Notes: generated from the sequence alone by a model not told the origin. A stretch of 49,253 nt of DNA from a bacterium (GCA_023230585.1 JALNXB010000008.1:1-49253); one strand, 5' to 3'; positions 24,427 through 34,262 are shown, counted from the first letter of the stretch. A program made the numbers and translations.

Positions 24427-25155
24427 ATGTTTAGACAAATAAAAGAAGATATAAAAACTGTATTTGAAAAAGATCCAGCGGCAAGAAACCTGTTTGAGGT
24501 TATTAGTTCTTACCCAGGTTTACATGCGCTTTTTTTTTATAGGATATCTCATTTTTTATGGAAACGTGGAGATAAAACTCTTGCAAGGATTGTATCAAAT
24601 ATTTGTAGAAATTTAACAGGTATAGAGATACATCCTGGCGCTTCTATTGGGAAACGGTTTTTTATAGACCACGGTATGGGAGTGGTTATAGGGGAAACAG
24701 CAGAGATAGGGGATGATGTTCTGCTTTACCAAGGAGTTGTCCTTGGAGGAACTTCTTTAGAGAAAAAAAAGAGGCATCCTACCCTCGGAGATAATGTTGT
24801 TGTGGGGGCGGGTGCTATTGTTTTAGGTGATATTGAAATTGGTGATGGCGCAAAAATAGGAGCTGGTTCAGTTGTTATTAAACCGGTACCTTCTTGCGCA
24901 ACTGTTGTGGGTGTGCCCGGTAGGGTAGTTGGAGAAAAGAGAGAAGAGAAAGTGGATTTAGACCATAATAAACTTCCTGACCCAGTTTCTGATGCCTTAA
25001 AGTTTATAATGGAAGAACAATCAAGGCTGGAAGAAAGGATTAGAGTTGTTGAAAATATGGAAAATTTGAAATGTAAGATGGACAAATATTTTGAAGTAAA
25101 GAAAAAAGAAATCTTAAAAGCCTTCTCTTCAAATTCAAATATGGAGAAAAAATGA
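24427..25155 (+). CDS. cysE: Serine O-acetyltransferase
   Basis: CysE makes O-acetylserine for cysteine synthesis. The 242-aa protein has the short CysE N-terminus and then left-handed beta-helix hexapeptide repeats from about residue 65. These hold the catalytic DHGMGVVIGETAEIG region and VVLGGTSLEKKKRHPTLGDN. The tail (after about 190) is charged and probably coiled-coil. It starts 3 nt after the E2 stop, and its stop overlaps the next start (ATGA), so it is translated with genes of unrelated function. cysK is not in the window. Confidence 0.92.
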   Translation: MFRQIKEDIKTVFEKDPAARNLFEVISSYPGLHALFFYRISHFLWKRGDKTLARIVSNICRNLTGIEIHPGASIGKRFFIDHGMGVVIGETAEIGDDVLLYQGVVLGGTSLEKKKRHPTLGDNVVVGAGAIVLGDIEIGDGAKIGAGSVVIKPVPSCATVVGVPGRVVGEKREEKVDLDHNKLPDPVSDALKFIMEEQSRLEERIRVVENMENLKCKMDKYFEVKKKEILKAFSSNSNMEKK

Positions 25156-26261
25156 AAATATTTAAATTTACTATAGTTTTTTGTTGTCTTTTTTATGTTA
25201 CCCTGTTGTATCCGGATTCTGTAGCACATTACCATAAAGTAAAGAAAGGTGAAACACTCTTTTCTATATCAAAAAAATATAATATTGATATTGCAACTAT
25301 AAAATCTCTCAATAATATCAATAGTTCTGTTATACATCCAGGGCAAAGGCTTGTTATTAGAAAAGCCTTTGTTAAAAATACAAATAGTAGTGTGAACAAT
25401 GTAGTTAAAAATGTAAACGATTCATATACAACCAGTTATTATAAAGTTCAAAAAGGAGATACCTTATCTAAAATAAGCAGGAAATTTAAGGTCCCTATAG
25501 CCAGAATAAAGAATATGAATAACCTAAGAAGTGACAGGTTGTCAGTTGGGCAAAACCTAAAAATTAGCGTTGTTTATAAACCTGCACCTGTTCGACTACC
25601 TTCAATAGAAAATCTCTCTCCTACACCTATAGCTATTGTTTCGGAGAAAACATATTATACAGTAAAACAAGAAGATACCCTTGAAAGTATTGCTGACAGG
25701 TTTGGGATTACCTCAGAAGAAATAAAACGGACAAACCTTTTGGATGAGAAAGATTTCAAGGTAGGCCAGGTATTAGTAATTCAAAAGTGTGAACCAATAA
25801 CAGAAAATGAAACATCTAAACTGGTACCTGATGAAGACGATGAAAATATAAGATTTAGGTTAATAAAAGAGGCGTTTGCTTACCTTGGAACACCGTACAG
25901 GTTAGGAGGTAGCGGTAAAAGAGGGATAGATTGTTCAGCTCTTACTCGTAATATTTATAAAAATATAGGTTTATCTATACCCACAACCTCGTATTTGCAA
26001 TATAAAGAAGGCGAAGAGATAGGTGTTAATGAACTGGCTGAAGGTGACCTTCTTTTCTTTAGAAGAAGAGGAGTTGTTGACCACGTAGCAATATATATAG
26101 GGAAAAAACGTTTTATACACGCAAGTTATTCTCAAAGAAAAGTTGCAATAGCTTCTATGGATGATTCTTATTTTAGGAACCACTTTGTTGCAGCAAAAAG
26201 ATACCTGCCTTTAGAGGAAGATCCTTTTGCAAAAAGGGGAAAATATGCTGTCGAGGAATAA
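25152..26261 (+). CDS. Secreted peptidoglycan endopeptidase with three LysM domains and NlpC/P60 domain
   Basis: The 369-aa protein has an N-terminal hydrophobic signal sequence (about 1-22). Three LysM peptidoglycan-binding repeats follow, starting near residues 27, 96 and 174 (YHKVKKGETLFSIS, YYKVQKGDTLSKIS, YYTVKQEDTLESIA). The NlpC/P60 cysteine peptidase domain then has the nucleophile in GIDCSALTRNIY, the His in DHVAIYIG, and FIHAS. It should cleave stem peptides during wall growth or separation, outside the inner membrane. It overlaps cysE by 4 bp and the next gene by 17 bp. Confidence 0.93.
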   Translation: MKIFKFTIVFCCLFYVTLLYPDSVAHYHKVKKGETLFSISKKYNIDIATIKSLNNINSSVIHPGQRLVIRKAFVKNTNSSVNNVVKNVNDSYTTSYYKVQKGDTLSKISRKFKVPIARIKNMNNLRSDRLSVGQNLKISVVYKPAPVRLPSIENLSPTPIAIVSEKTYYTVKQEDTLESIADRFGITSEEIKRTNLLDEKDFKVGQVLVIQKCEPITENETSKLVPDEDDENIRFRLIKEAFAYLGTPYRLGGSGKRGIDCSALTRNIYKNIGLSIPTTSYLQYKEGEEIGVNELAEGDLLFFRRRGVVDHVAIYIGKKRFIHASYSQRKVAIASMDDSYFRNHFVAAKRYLPLEEDPFAKRGKYAVEE

Positions 26262-27255
26262 TGGTTGTAGATTTATGGAGTTTGTGTGGAATGGTTTTAA
26301 TGCGATTATTATGGAAAATGACCTGATAAGGTTAGAAATACTTCCAGATAAAGGTACAGATATAGTTGAATTTTTATATAAACCGAAAGATATAGATTTT
26401 ATGTGGAGAAGTCCTAACCTTTTATATAAACCATCTTTTGTTGTTACTGCTGAGTCAAAAGGAGGTAGTTTTCTTGATTATTATACAGGGGGATGGCAAG
26501 AAATTTTCCCTAATGGTGGCAGTAAATGTGAATATAAGAACGCTGTTTTAGGGGTTCATGGTGAGGTAGCACTTATCCCATGGCAATATACAATACTGGA
26601 AGATACACAAGATATAGTCTCTATTAAGTTTTATACCCAGACATATAGAACACCTTTTGTTATTGAAAAAATATTAACTATTGAAAAAGGTAGTCCTACT
26701 ATAAAAATAGATGAATCTATAAAAAATGTTGGAGAAGAAGAGATGGATTTTATTTGGGGGCACCATCCAGCATTCGGAAAACCTTTTATTTCCCCTGATA
26801 CAATAATAAAAATAAAAGAAGCAAACTTAAAAGTTGCTACCGGTGATAGTAAATCTTTTTCTATATTAAAACAAGCAGTAACTGAATGGCCTTTTGCGGA
26901 AGGAAAAGATGGCACAAAAGTTGATATGAGTATCTGCCCTTCAGAAAATGATAAAGTTTCTGATATGCTTTTTCTTTCTGAATTAAAAGAAGGTAGATAC
27001 GATATTTTTAACACAAAATTGAAAGTAGGATTCTTTATGGAATTTCCTCTCTCTATTTTTAAATATATATGGTTTTGGAGGGTTGCTAAGGGAAGTTTTC
27101 ATTGGCCATGGTACGGTAGAACGTACAATATCGCCTTAGAACCTTTTTCAAGTCTACCTAATCTTTCAGAATCTATCAAAAGAAACGACCAGTTGAAACT
27201 GGAAGCAGGCGAAACCCTGAACGCAACTATCAAAGCTGGAATAATAGAAAGTTAA
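26245..27255 (+). CDS. Aldose 1-epimerase-fold (galactose mutarotase-like) protein
   Basis: The 336-aa protein looks like the beta-sandwich galactose mutarotase superfamily. It has an N-terminal IRLEILPDKGTDIVEF strand pair, a GGWQEIFPNGG segment, and the His-containing WGHHPAFGKPF that corresponds to the catalytic His region. It lacks a signal peptide. The true substrate is unknown; the family includes mutarotases, glucose-6-phosphate epimerases and uncharacterised DUF4432-type members. ATG at 26245 is preferred over the in-frame TTG at 26227 because AAGGGG lies just before it. It overlaps the end of the LysM gene. Confidence 0.75.
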   Translation: MLSRNNGCRFMEFVWNGFNAIIMENDLIRLEILPDKGTDIVEFLYKPKDIDFMWRSPNLLYKPSFVVTAESKGGSFLDYYTGGWQEIFPNGGSKCEYKNAVLGVHGEVALIPWQYTILEDTQDIVSIKFYTQTYRTPFVIEKILTIEKGSPTIKIDESIKNVGEEEMDFIWGHHPAFGKPFISPDTIIKIKEANLKVATGDSKSFSILKQAVTEWPFAEGKDGTKVDMSICPSENDKVSDMLFLSELKEGRYDIFNTKLKVGFFMEFPLSIFKYIWFWRVAKGSFHWPWYGRTYNIALEPFSSLPNLSESIKRNDQLKLEAGETLNATIKAGIIES

Positions 27256-27292
27256 ATAATTTGTGGTTTTGGGTATACTATTAATAGGTAGC

Positions 27293-27339
27293 AGGAGGTT
27301 TGATGAATTTCCTCTTATCTCGGCTCTCCTCCCTTTTTT
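27293..27339 (+). terminator. Weak candidate terminator between the epimerase-like gene and gatB
   Basis: GGAGG (27294-27298) can pair with CCTCC (27328-27332), followed closely by TTTTTT (27334-27339). The stem is only 5 bp and the loop is long, so this may equally be a leader structure of gatB. Confidence 0.3.
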
Positions 27340-27368
27340 AACAAACTGGTCTGAATACTTGTAAACAA

Positions 27369-28796
27369 ATGGAAAATTATGATGTAGTTATAGGGTTAGA
27401 AGTTCATGTGGAGCTGTCTACAAACTCAAAACTGTTCTGCGGTTGTTCTACAAAATTTGGTTCTGAGCCAAATACTCAGGCGTGCCCTGTGTGTGCAGGG
27501 ATGCCAGGTGCTTTACCTGTTTTAAACGGTAAGGTTGTAGAGTTAGCAATAAAGACTGGAGTTGCTCTTGCTTGTGAAATTGCTGAAGTATCTAAATTTG
27601 CAAGAAAACATTATTTTTACCCTGATTTATCTAAAAATTATCAAATTTCTCAACACGAACCGCCTATAGCTTATAACGGACATCTTCTTCTGGATGGGAA
27701 AAAGATAAAAATAAAGAGAATCCATATAGAAGAAGACGCTGGTAAACTTATTCATTCAGATGATGAATTTGGGAATTCTTTTGTTGATCTTAATAGAAGC
27801 GGTATGTCTTTACTTGAGATTGTCACGGAACCTGATATAAAGAGTTCATTAGAAGCAGAAAAGTTTCTTAATAACCTAAAACATATTCTTGAATATCTTG
27901 AAATTAGTGATTGTAATATGGAAGAAGGTTCTCTTAGATGTGATGCTAATGTATCTGTTAAACTTAAAGGTGACAATGTTTTGGGTGTGAAGACTGAAAT
28001 TAAAAATTTAAATTCCTTTAAAGCTGTTAGAAAGGCGATAGATTATGAGTTTTTTAGACAGGTATCTATCTTAAAACAAAAAATGGATGTTATGCAGGAA
28101 TCTCGGCTTTGGAATGAAGAACTACAAATAACAGAAGGAATGAGAAGTAAAGAAGAAGCACACGATTATAGGTATTTTTCTGACCCTGACTTACCTTCTA
28201 TATATGTTAACAAAGATATGCTGGATAAGGCTATTTCTGAAATTGAAGAACTACCTTCTCAAAGGAAAGAAAGGTTAATAGAAGAATATAATCTTACTGA
28301 ATATGATGCAGAAGTGTTAACTTCAAAAAAAGAACTCTCAGACTATTTTGAAAAAACTGCATCAAAAATTAGAAACCCAAAGGTAGCTGTAAACTGGATT
28401 ATGGGTGACCTAATGGCAATCTTAAAAGAAGATAAGATAGAAATTTCTAATTCTCCTGTTACATCGGAATTTATGGTTCAAATACTTACACTTATAGAAG
28501 AAAATAAGATAACTGGAACTTCTGCTAAAGAAGTGTTATATGAATGTTTCAAGAGCGGTAAACCTCCTGAAGCAATAGTGAAAGAGAAAGATCTTATACA
28601 GATTAATGATGATAACCTTGTTAAAGATTTTATAAAAGAAGTTTTAGATGATAACCCTAAGGCTATACAAGATTATAAAGCAGGCAGAAAACAAGCATTA
28701 GGGTATCTTGTTGGTCAGATAGTTAAAAAGACAGAAGGTAAAATAGACCCTAAAATTATTACTGATAGCATAAAAAAAGCTTTAGAAGAATTGTAG
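27369..28796 (+). CDS. gatB: Aspartyl/glutamyl-tRNA amidotransferase subunit B
   Basis: GatB activates and amidates misacylated Glu-tRNA(Gln) or Asp-tRNA(Asn) within GatCAB. The 475-aa protein has the family features GLEVHVEL, CPVCAGMPGALPVLN, ARKHYFYPDLSKNYQISQ, LNRSGMSLLEIVTEPD and the C-terminal YqeY-like helical tail (GRKQALGYLVGQIVK). gatC and gatA are not in the window, so the complex is split. The start ATG has no Shine-Dalgarno site, unlike most neighbours. Confidence 0.97.
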   Translation: MENYDVVIGLEVHVELSTNSKLFCGCSTKFGSEPNTQACPVCAGMPGALPVLNGKVVELAIKTGVALACEIAEVSKFARKHYFYPDLSKNYQISQHEPPIAYNGHLLLDGKKIKIKRIHIEEDAGKLIHSDDEFGNSFVDLNRSGMSLLEIVTEPDIKSSLEAEKFLNNLKHILEYLEISDCNMEEGSLRCDANVSVKLKGDNVLGVKTEIKNLNSFKAVRKAIDYEFFRQVSILKQKMDVMQESRLWNEELQITEGMRSKEEAHDYRYFSDPDLPSIYVNKDMLDKAISEIEELPSQRKERLIEEYNLTEYDAEVLTSKKELSDYFEKTASKIRNPKVAVNWIMGDLMAILKEDKIEISNSPVTSEFMVQILTLIEENKITGTSAKEVLYECFKSGKPPEAIVKEKDLIQINDDNLVKDFIKEVLDDNPKAIQDYKAGRKQALGYLVGQIVKKTEGKIDPKIITDSIKKALEEL

Positions 28797-28909
28797 TTTT
28801 TAAATAATATCTACTTAAATAGATACGTCTGAGGAATTGATATACTAAGATAAATCATATATTTATTATATATAAAATAAGATAGTCTTAATTAAAAGGG
28901 GAAAAATAA

Positions 28910-30097
28910 ATGAAAAAGATTATTCTGTTTGTTATGGGACTTATTTCTCTCTCCGTAATAATTGGTAGCGATGTTCAAGTCTCTCAAGCAAGGTTGAAAG
29001 AAGAAGAGATTTATAGAAACATCGAACTATTTATAGATGCTATGGAGGTTGTGCGTAGAGATTACGTTAATAATGTTGAAGATAAGGAACTTGTTTACGG
29101 AGCCCTAAAGGGAATGCTGATTTCTCTTGACCCATACAGTGCTTTTCTTGAACCAAAAATGAAAGAAGAGTTACAGATTGAAACCAAGGGAGAGTTTCAA
29201 GGTGTTGGAATGGAGATAACTCTAAAGGATGGTATAATAACGGTAGTAAGCCCTATCGAGGATACCCCAGCTTGGAATGCTGGAATAAAACCAGACGACA
29301 AGATACTTGAGATTGAAGGCGAGTCTACAAAAGGTTTTTCTACTTTAGAAGCAGCGCAGAAATTGAGAGGTAAAAAAGGTACACAGGTAAAAATAAAGAT
29401 AATGAGGAAAGGGGCTAGTGAATTGAAAGAAATTTCTCTTACAAGAGATGTGATAAAAGTTAAATCTGTGAGAGAAAAGAAACTTGATAATAATCTTGGA
29501 TATGTTAGGATAAGGGATTTCCAAGAGAAGACTGCTTATGATTTTCTAAATGTTCTAAAAGATTTTAATTCAAACGATATTAAAGGGATTGTTCTTGACC
29601 TAAGGAATAATCCTGGGGGTCTTCTTTCTTCATCTGTTGCAATAAGCGAGATGTTTCTTCCTACTGGAAAACTGATAGTCTATACTCAAGGGAGAGAAGA
29701 AGGCGATAAACATTCTTATTATAGCAGGAAGAAGGAAGTATGGAACAAACCTGTTGTCATACTTATCAACCAAGGGAGTGCAAGCGCTTCTGAGATTGTA
29801 ACAGGAGCACTAAAGGACAATCTTTCTACTGTTTCTTTGGTAGGCCATAAGACCTTTGGTAAAGGTTCTGTGCAGAACCTTATTCCTCTTAAAGATGGTT
29901 CTGCTTTAAAACTTACCATAGCTCACTACTATACGCCTTCTGGAGTATGTATTGAAGGAAAAGGTATAGAACCTGATATTACCGTTGAACTTCCTGAAGA
30001 TAACCATATTACCTTGGGAGATAAGGGGGATGTTCAATATTTGAGCGCAATAGAAGAACTAAAAAAAATAGTTGATACTTATGAGTCGAAAAACTAA
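28910..30097 (+). CDS. Carboxy-terminal processing peptidase (S41 family, CtpA/Prc-like)
   Basis: The 395-aa protein has an N-terminal signal/anchor (about 1-22). A PDZ domain around 90-180 includes EFQGVGMEITLKDG. The S41 serine-protease domain has the Ser of GSASASE (289-295) and Lys in GHKTFGKGSVQ, a Ser-Lys dyad. Such periplasmic proteases trim protein C-termini and envelope hydrolases. The ribosome binding site is AAGGGG. It overlaps the next gene by 17 bp; ctp followed by a divergent polysaccharide deacetylase is a recurrent pairing in diderms and suggests a shared envelope role. Confidence 0.94.
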   Translation: MKKIILFVMGLISLSVIIGSDVQVSQARLKEEEIYRNIELFIDAMEVVRRDYVNNVEDKELVYGALKGMLISLDPYSAFLEPKMKEELQIETKGEFQGVGMEITLKDGIITVVSPIEDTPAWNAGIKPDDKILEIEGESTKGFSTLEAAQKLRGKKGTQVKIKIMRKGASELKEISLTRDVIKVKSVREKKLDNNLGYVRIRDFQEKTAYDFLNVLKDFNSNDIKGIVLDLRNNPGGLLSSSVAISEMFLPTGKLIVYTQGREEGDKHSYYSRKKEVWNKPVVILINQGSASASEIVTGALKDNLSTVSLVGHKTFGKGSVQNLIPLKDGSALKLTIAHYYTPSGVCIEGKGIEPDITVELPEDNHITLGDKGDVQYLSAIEELKKIVDTYESKN

Positions 30098-31022
30098 AAA
30101 AGAGAATAACAGTTTTATTTGGTTTCTACCTTTAGTGCTAACCATTGTTTTAGCAATTTTGATAGTGGTTCTTTTTATAGTAAAAGAACTTAAAAAAGAG
30201 CCAGGTTTATTACCTGAAACAGAAGTTGAGTCGCCTGTTGTATCTATTCCAGAACCAGTACAAGATGTGAAAGAAGATAAAGATGTAGATACACACAAAG
30301 AGAAGAAAACAGTTTCTTTGTTACCGACTCAAACTAAAAAGAAAAAAACTTTTAGTGGTAAACCTCGTATTGCTTTAATTATTGATGATGTAGGATGGAA
30401 TAAAGAAATTGTTAAGGAATTAGAAAAAATTAATCAACCGTTTACTCTTTCCATATTACCTAAAGCTCAGCATAGCGAAGAAATCTTTGATTCAATCAAA
30501 AATAATAGAGTTGTTGAACTTTTTCTTCATCAACCTATGGAGCCAATTCCTCCAGCTCGCTCTTTAGATAAAGGGTTATTAACAACAAAAATGGCTAAAG
30601 AAGAATTGGTTGAGCAGTTTAAAGATAATCTTAAATACTATTATCCGCATATAAAAGGTGTAAACAATCATATGGGTTCACTTTTCACAACCAATAAAGA
30701 AAAGATGAAAATTGTTCTTGAGGAAATGAAAGATAAAAACCTTGTTTTTGTGGATAGTATGACCTCAACAAAAAGTTGTGGTTACCAACTGGCAAAAGAT
30801 ATGGGATTGAAGGCAGGTAAGAGAGACGTGTTTCTTGATAATATTTCTGACCATAAATATATAGAGAACCAGATAAAAGAACTTGTTGAGACTGCAAAAA
30901 GAGAAGGTAGCGCAATAGGTATAGGGCATGCAAGAAAAACCACTGTACAGGTTTTAAAAAAAGTTATACCTTCTTTAACAGATGAGGTAGATATAGTTTC
31001 GGCTTCGAGCCTTCTTGAATAA
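30081..31022 (+). CDS. Divergent polysaccharide deacetylase family protein (YibQ-like)
   Basis: The 313-aa protein has one N-terminal membrane helix (about 14-36) and a Pro/Glu/Lys-rich linker. A NodB-fold domain then starts at RIALIIDDVGWN. Further family marks are LFLHQPMEP, GVNNHMGSLFT, FVDSMTSTKS and the final GIGHARKTTV. This matches the divergent deacetylases (YibQ/DUF610), whose substrate is not established. ATG at 30081 is used; the longer frame would need TTG at 30072. It lies within the end of the S41 protease gene. Confidence 0.88.
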   Translation: MSRKTKKENNSFIWFLPLVLTIVLAILIVVLFIVKELKKEPGLLPETEVESPVVSIPEPVQDVKEDKDVDTHKEKKTVSLLPTQTKKKKTFSGKPRIALIIDDVGWNKEIVKELEKINQPFTLSILPKAQHSEEIFDSIKNNRVVELFLHQPMEPIPPARSLDKGLLTTKMAKEELVEQFKDNLKYYYPHIKGVNNHMGSLFTTNKEKMKIVLEEMKDKNLVFVDSMTSTKSCGYQLAKDMGLKAGKRDVFLDNISDHKYIENQIKELVETAKREGSAIGIGHARKTTVQVLKKVIPSLTDEVDIVSASSLLE

Positions 31023-31024
31023 AT

Positions 31025-32005
31025 ATGATTACTTTGGGGATAGAAACTTCTTGTGATGAAACTGGTATAGGTGTTGTTAAAGATGGGCGTTTAATTACAA
31101 ATCTTGTGGCAAGCCAAGAAAAAATACATTCAATCTACGGTGGTGTTATGCCTGAGATGGCAAGCCGAGCACACCTACAATATATAGATAATCTATTTAT
31201 AGAAGCTTTACGTATAAGCAATATACTTCCTGAAGATATTGACGCTATTGGAGTAACACATCATCCTGGATTAAAAGGTTCTCTCCTTGTTGGGGTTTCA
31301 TTTGCGTGTGGTCTTGCGCTTTCAATCAATCGTCCTTTATATATGGTAAACCATCTTTATGCTCATATATCATCAAATTTTTTAGATTCGAAAGTACGTT
31401 TTCCAGCTATAGGTATAGTTGTTTCAGGTGGGCATACAACTTTCTTTTATATTGAAAACCCAGTGAAATTTTCTGTTATTGGAAAAACTTTAGATGATGC
31501 CTGTGGCGAAACCTTTGATAAAGTTGGAAGAATGCTTGGCTTACCGTTTCCAGGAGGCCCTAACGTTGAAAAAGAGGCTCTTAAAGGGGATGAAAACAAG
31601 ATAAAGTTTCCAGTTCCTTTATTATCAAAAAAATCACTCGATTTTAGTTTTAGTGGTCTTAAAACATCTGTACTTTACCATATCAAAAAATTTGGTACAA
31701 AAGATAATGTGCCAGATATATGTGCTGGATTTCAAAAAGCAGTGGGAGATATTCTTGTAGAAAAGGTAAAAAGAGCTATTGATACATATAAACCAGAATC
31801 TTTTCTTGTGGGTGGGGGGGTGATACAGAACCGATATATTAGAAAAAGATTGAATGATTTAGCCACTAACAAAAAAATCCAAATATTTATACCAGATACT
31901 AAATTGTGTATGGACAATGGAGCTATGGTAGCTGTAATGACTTGGCGACTTCTTAAAGAAGGGGTAACTCCTTCTGATAAAAGTATTAATGTAATACCAA
32001 CCTAA
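31025..32005 (+). CDS. tsaD: tRNA N6-adenosine threonylcarbamoyltransferase
   Basis: TsaD transfers threonylcarbamoyl to A37 of ANN-reading tRNAs. The 326-aa protein opens GIETSCDETGIGVV, has the metal-binding HxxxH in NHLYAHI, VSGGHTTFF, the DDACGETFDKVGRMLGLPFP block and a C-terminal DNGAMVA. These are ASKHA-fold marks of the family. It begins 2 nt after the previous stop. tsaB/tsaE/tsaC are absent from the window. It converges on mltG with 24 bp between stops. Confidence 0.97.
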   Translation: MITLGIETSCDETGIGVVKDGRLITNLVASQEKIHSIYGGVMPEMASRAHLQYIDNLFIEALRISNILPEDIDAIGVTHHPGLKGSLLVGVSFACGLALSINRPLYMVNHLYAHISSNFLDSKVRFPAIGIVVSGGHTTFFYIENPVKFSVIGKTLDDACGETFDKVGRMLGLPFPGGPNVEKEALKGDENKIKFPVPLLSKKSLDFSFSGLKTSVLYHIKKFGTKDNVPDICAGFQKAVGDILVEKVKRAIDTYKPESFLVGGGVIQNRYIRKRLNDLATNKKIQIFIPDTKLCMDNGAMVAVMTWRLLKEGVTPSDKSINVIPT

Positions 32006-32029
32006 AAAACCTTCTTATTTCCATATTTT

Positions 32030-33013
32030 TTACTGAGAGTTAGATGTATCTGTCTGACTGTTTGAAGAAAGGAAAGAATCTATCGCTGCCTGATGTTGCC
32101 TATATGTTTTGGAGAAATAGTTACGCCCATCACCCATAGAAACAAAAAATAGATAATCGGTATTTTTAGGCTTAATAGCAGCTGTTAGCGAAATTTTACC
32201 GGGATTAGCGATAGGACCAGGCGGCAATCCTTTATATCGGTACGTGTTGTAGGGAGATCTAATTTTAATATCTTTGCTGGAGAGCCTTTTTTTAGGGTTG
32301 TCTAACACATACATAACAGTTGAACAACTTTGAATATACATATTTTTCTTTAGTCTGTTATATATAATACCGGCAACTATTTCTCTTTCATTTTTGGTTT
32401 TAGCTTCTTTTTCAACAATTGAAGCTACTGTAACTATCTCTTTGATTTTATCAAAGTTTTCTTCAGTTATGGGTTCGCCATATACCTCTTCTAAAACATC
32501 TTTAAACCTTTTAAACATAGTGGAAGAGATAGCCTCTACCGAGACTTTGTAAGGGAAAAAATATGTATCAGGAAAAAGAAAACCTTCTATCTCTTTAAGG
32601 TTTGCGTATTGTATAAAATCTTCTTTTTTAACAAGGGATTTTTTCTCAAGTATTGTAGCAATTTCTTTTATGGTAGAACCTTCTGGGATAGAAACTTTTA
32701 CAAGCGAAACTTCTCCTTTTGCTAATTTAGATATAACTTTTTTTATAGGTGTTCTGCCAGAAAATTCATATATACCTGCTTTAAGTTTTTCTTGTACCTT
32801 ATATTTTTTTGTTAAATAGCGAAACCATTTAGCTTTTTTTATTACTCTTTTTTCTTCAAGCAGTTTAGATATTTCAAAAGTAGTTGCCCCTTCAGGTATT
32901 TCTATTAAACTGGCAGAAGTTAGGAGCGGTGGGGTTGTTATAATCTTTATGGATATAAACCCTATCGCAAGTAAAACCAAGCAAGGTATCAAAAATTTAT
33001 CTGTTTTCTTCAT
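32030..33013 (-). CDS. mltG: Endolytic murein transglycosylase MltG
   Basis: MltG (YceG) cuts nascent glycan strands and sets chain length. The 327-aa protein has an N-terminal membrane anchor (about 7-25) and a LysM-like region. The catalytic domain has EGFLFPDTYFFP, ASIVEKEAKTKNER with the catalytic Glu, VAGIIYNRL, and SPYNTYRYKGLPPGPIANPG. These fit the family closely. The start overlaps the end of cinA by 17 bp. Confidence 0.96.
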   Translation of the reverse strand: MKKTDKFLIPCLVLLAIGFISIKIITTPPLLTSASLIEIPEGATTFEISKLLEEKRVIKKAKWFRYLTKKYKVQEKLKAGIYEFSGRTPIKKVISKLAKGEVSLVKVSIPEGSTIKEIATILEKKSLVKKEDFIQYANLKEIEGFLFPDTYFFPYKVSVEAISSTMFKRFKDVLEEVYGEPITEENFDKIKEIVTVASIVEKEAKTKNEREIVAGIIYNRLKKNMYIQSCSTVMYVLDNPKKRLSSKDIKIRSPYNTYRYKGLPPGPIANPGKISLTAAIKPKNTDYLFFVSMGDGRNYFSKTYRQHQAAIDSFLSSNSQTDTSNSQ

Positions 33014-34241
33014 AAAGTCTTTTTATATTTTTTATTGTTAGGTCAAGGCCTTTATATACTGCCTGTTCTCTTATTCTTTCTCTATTACCTGAAAAAACAA
33101 ATCTGTAAGAGGTGTACTTGTTGTTTGGTAACCCAAGCCCAATAAAGACAAGTCCTACAGGTTTCTCTTCTGTACCACCAGAAGGTCCCGCTATCCCTGT
33201 GAAACTAAGAGAAACATCCGTTCTACAGATTTTCTTGATTTTTTTTGCCATTGCCAGAGCTGTTTCAGAACTTACCGCCCGGTATTTTTTTATTAGTGGT
33301 TTAGGGATTTTTAGCACCTTCTTTTTAATTGTATTGTTATACGCTATAACAGAACCTATAAAATATTCTGAACTTCCAGGAGTATCTGTCATTAGTTTTG
33401 AAGCTAAGCCACCTGTACAAGATTCTGCAATTGAGAGTTTCAACCTTTTTTCAATCAATATACGTCCTAATATTTCAGGTATAGAAAAAGGGTTTTCGCC
33501 AAGATAATTCTCACCAAACTCTTTTTTTAAGAAAGACTCAACCTTTTTTAAAACCACTGGTTGACAGTCAGAAGTAATTAAAATCTCTATCATTTGAGGG
33601 TGAGCAAGTATTGTGTATAGAATTTTCAACTTCCTCATTAATGGCTCAACTTTTTCTTCAACCAAAGATTCTGATACACCAGATATTCCATATCTATGTA
33701 TAATAACTGGTTCTTCTTTCTCCTTTTTATGGAACTCATCAGCCAATAGTTCTGCCATTGGTTTTAATTCTTGAGGTGGACCAGGGAAAAGAGCTATCTT
33801 TTTATCATCTTTCTCTATTAAAAGTCCGGGCGCTGTTCCTACTACATTATTTATAACTTGAGCGTCTTCAATGATATAAGCCTGCTTCTTATTTATTTCT
33901 GGTAGATAAATACCTCTCTTTGCAAATTTTTCAGTTATATTAGTCCATATATCTTCCGAGTATACAAGTTTTCTCTTAAGAAGTTTTGCAATGGCTTCTC
34001 TTGTTATATCATCTGAGGTGGGTCCAAGCCCACCTGTGATTATCAAAATATCTGTTCTTTTTAGGCAAGTTGTGGCACTTTCAATAATTTCGTTTTCATC
34101 ATCTGGTACAATCAAACATTTTTTTATAGTCAAACCTATTTTTGCAAAAACACTGGAAAGAATGTTTATATCAGTATTAATCCTATCGTAAAGGAGTTCG
34201 CTTCCTACACAGATAACTTCTACTCTGACTTTGTTTTTCAT
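32997..34241 (-). CDS. cinA: CinA family protein (NMN amidohydrolase / ADP-ribose pyrophosphatase)
   Basis: The 414-aa protein joins two CinA domains. The first is an N-terminal MoaB-like (COG1058) domain with GSELLYDRINTD, ITGGLGPTSDDITREA and LFPGPPQELKPM. The second is a C-terminal PncC nicotinamide-nucleotide amidase domain with LSIAESCTGGL, DTPGSSEYFIGSVIAYNN and SFTGIAGPSGGTEEKPVG. Together they salvage NMN and related nucleotides. It lies 22 bp behind the phosphoesterase and overlaps mltG. Confidence 0.96.
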   Translation of the reverse strand: MKNKVRVEVICVGSELLYDRINTDINILSSVFAKIGLTIKKCLIVPDDENEIIESATTCLKRTDILIITGGLGPTSDDITREAIAKLLKRKLVYSEDIWTNITEKFAKRGIYLPEINKKQAYIIEDAQVINNVVGTAPGLLIEKDDKKIALFPGPPQELKPMAELLADEFHKKEKEEPVIIHRYGISGVSESLVEEKVEPLMRKLKILYTILAHPQMIEILITSDCQPVVLKKVESFLKKEFGENYLGENPFSIPEILGRILIEKRLKLSIAESCTGGLASKLMTDTPGSSEYFIGSVIAYNNTIKKKVLKIPKPLIKKYRAVSSETALAMAKKIKKICRTDVSLSFTGIAGPSGGTEEKPVGLVFIGLGLPNNKYTSYRFVFSGNRERIREQAVYKGLDLTIKNIKRLYEENR

Positions 34242-34262
34242 ATTTTTGTAATGTTTTGGAGT

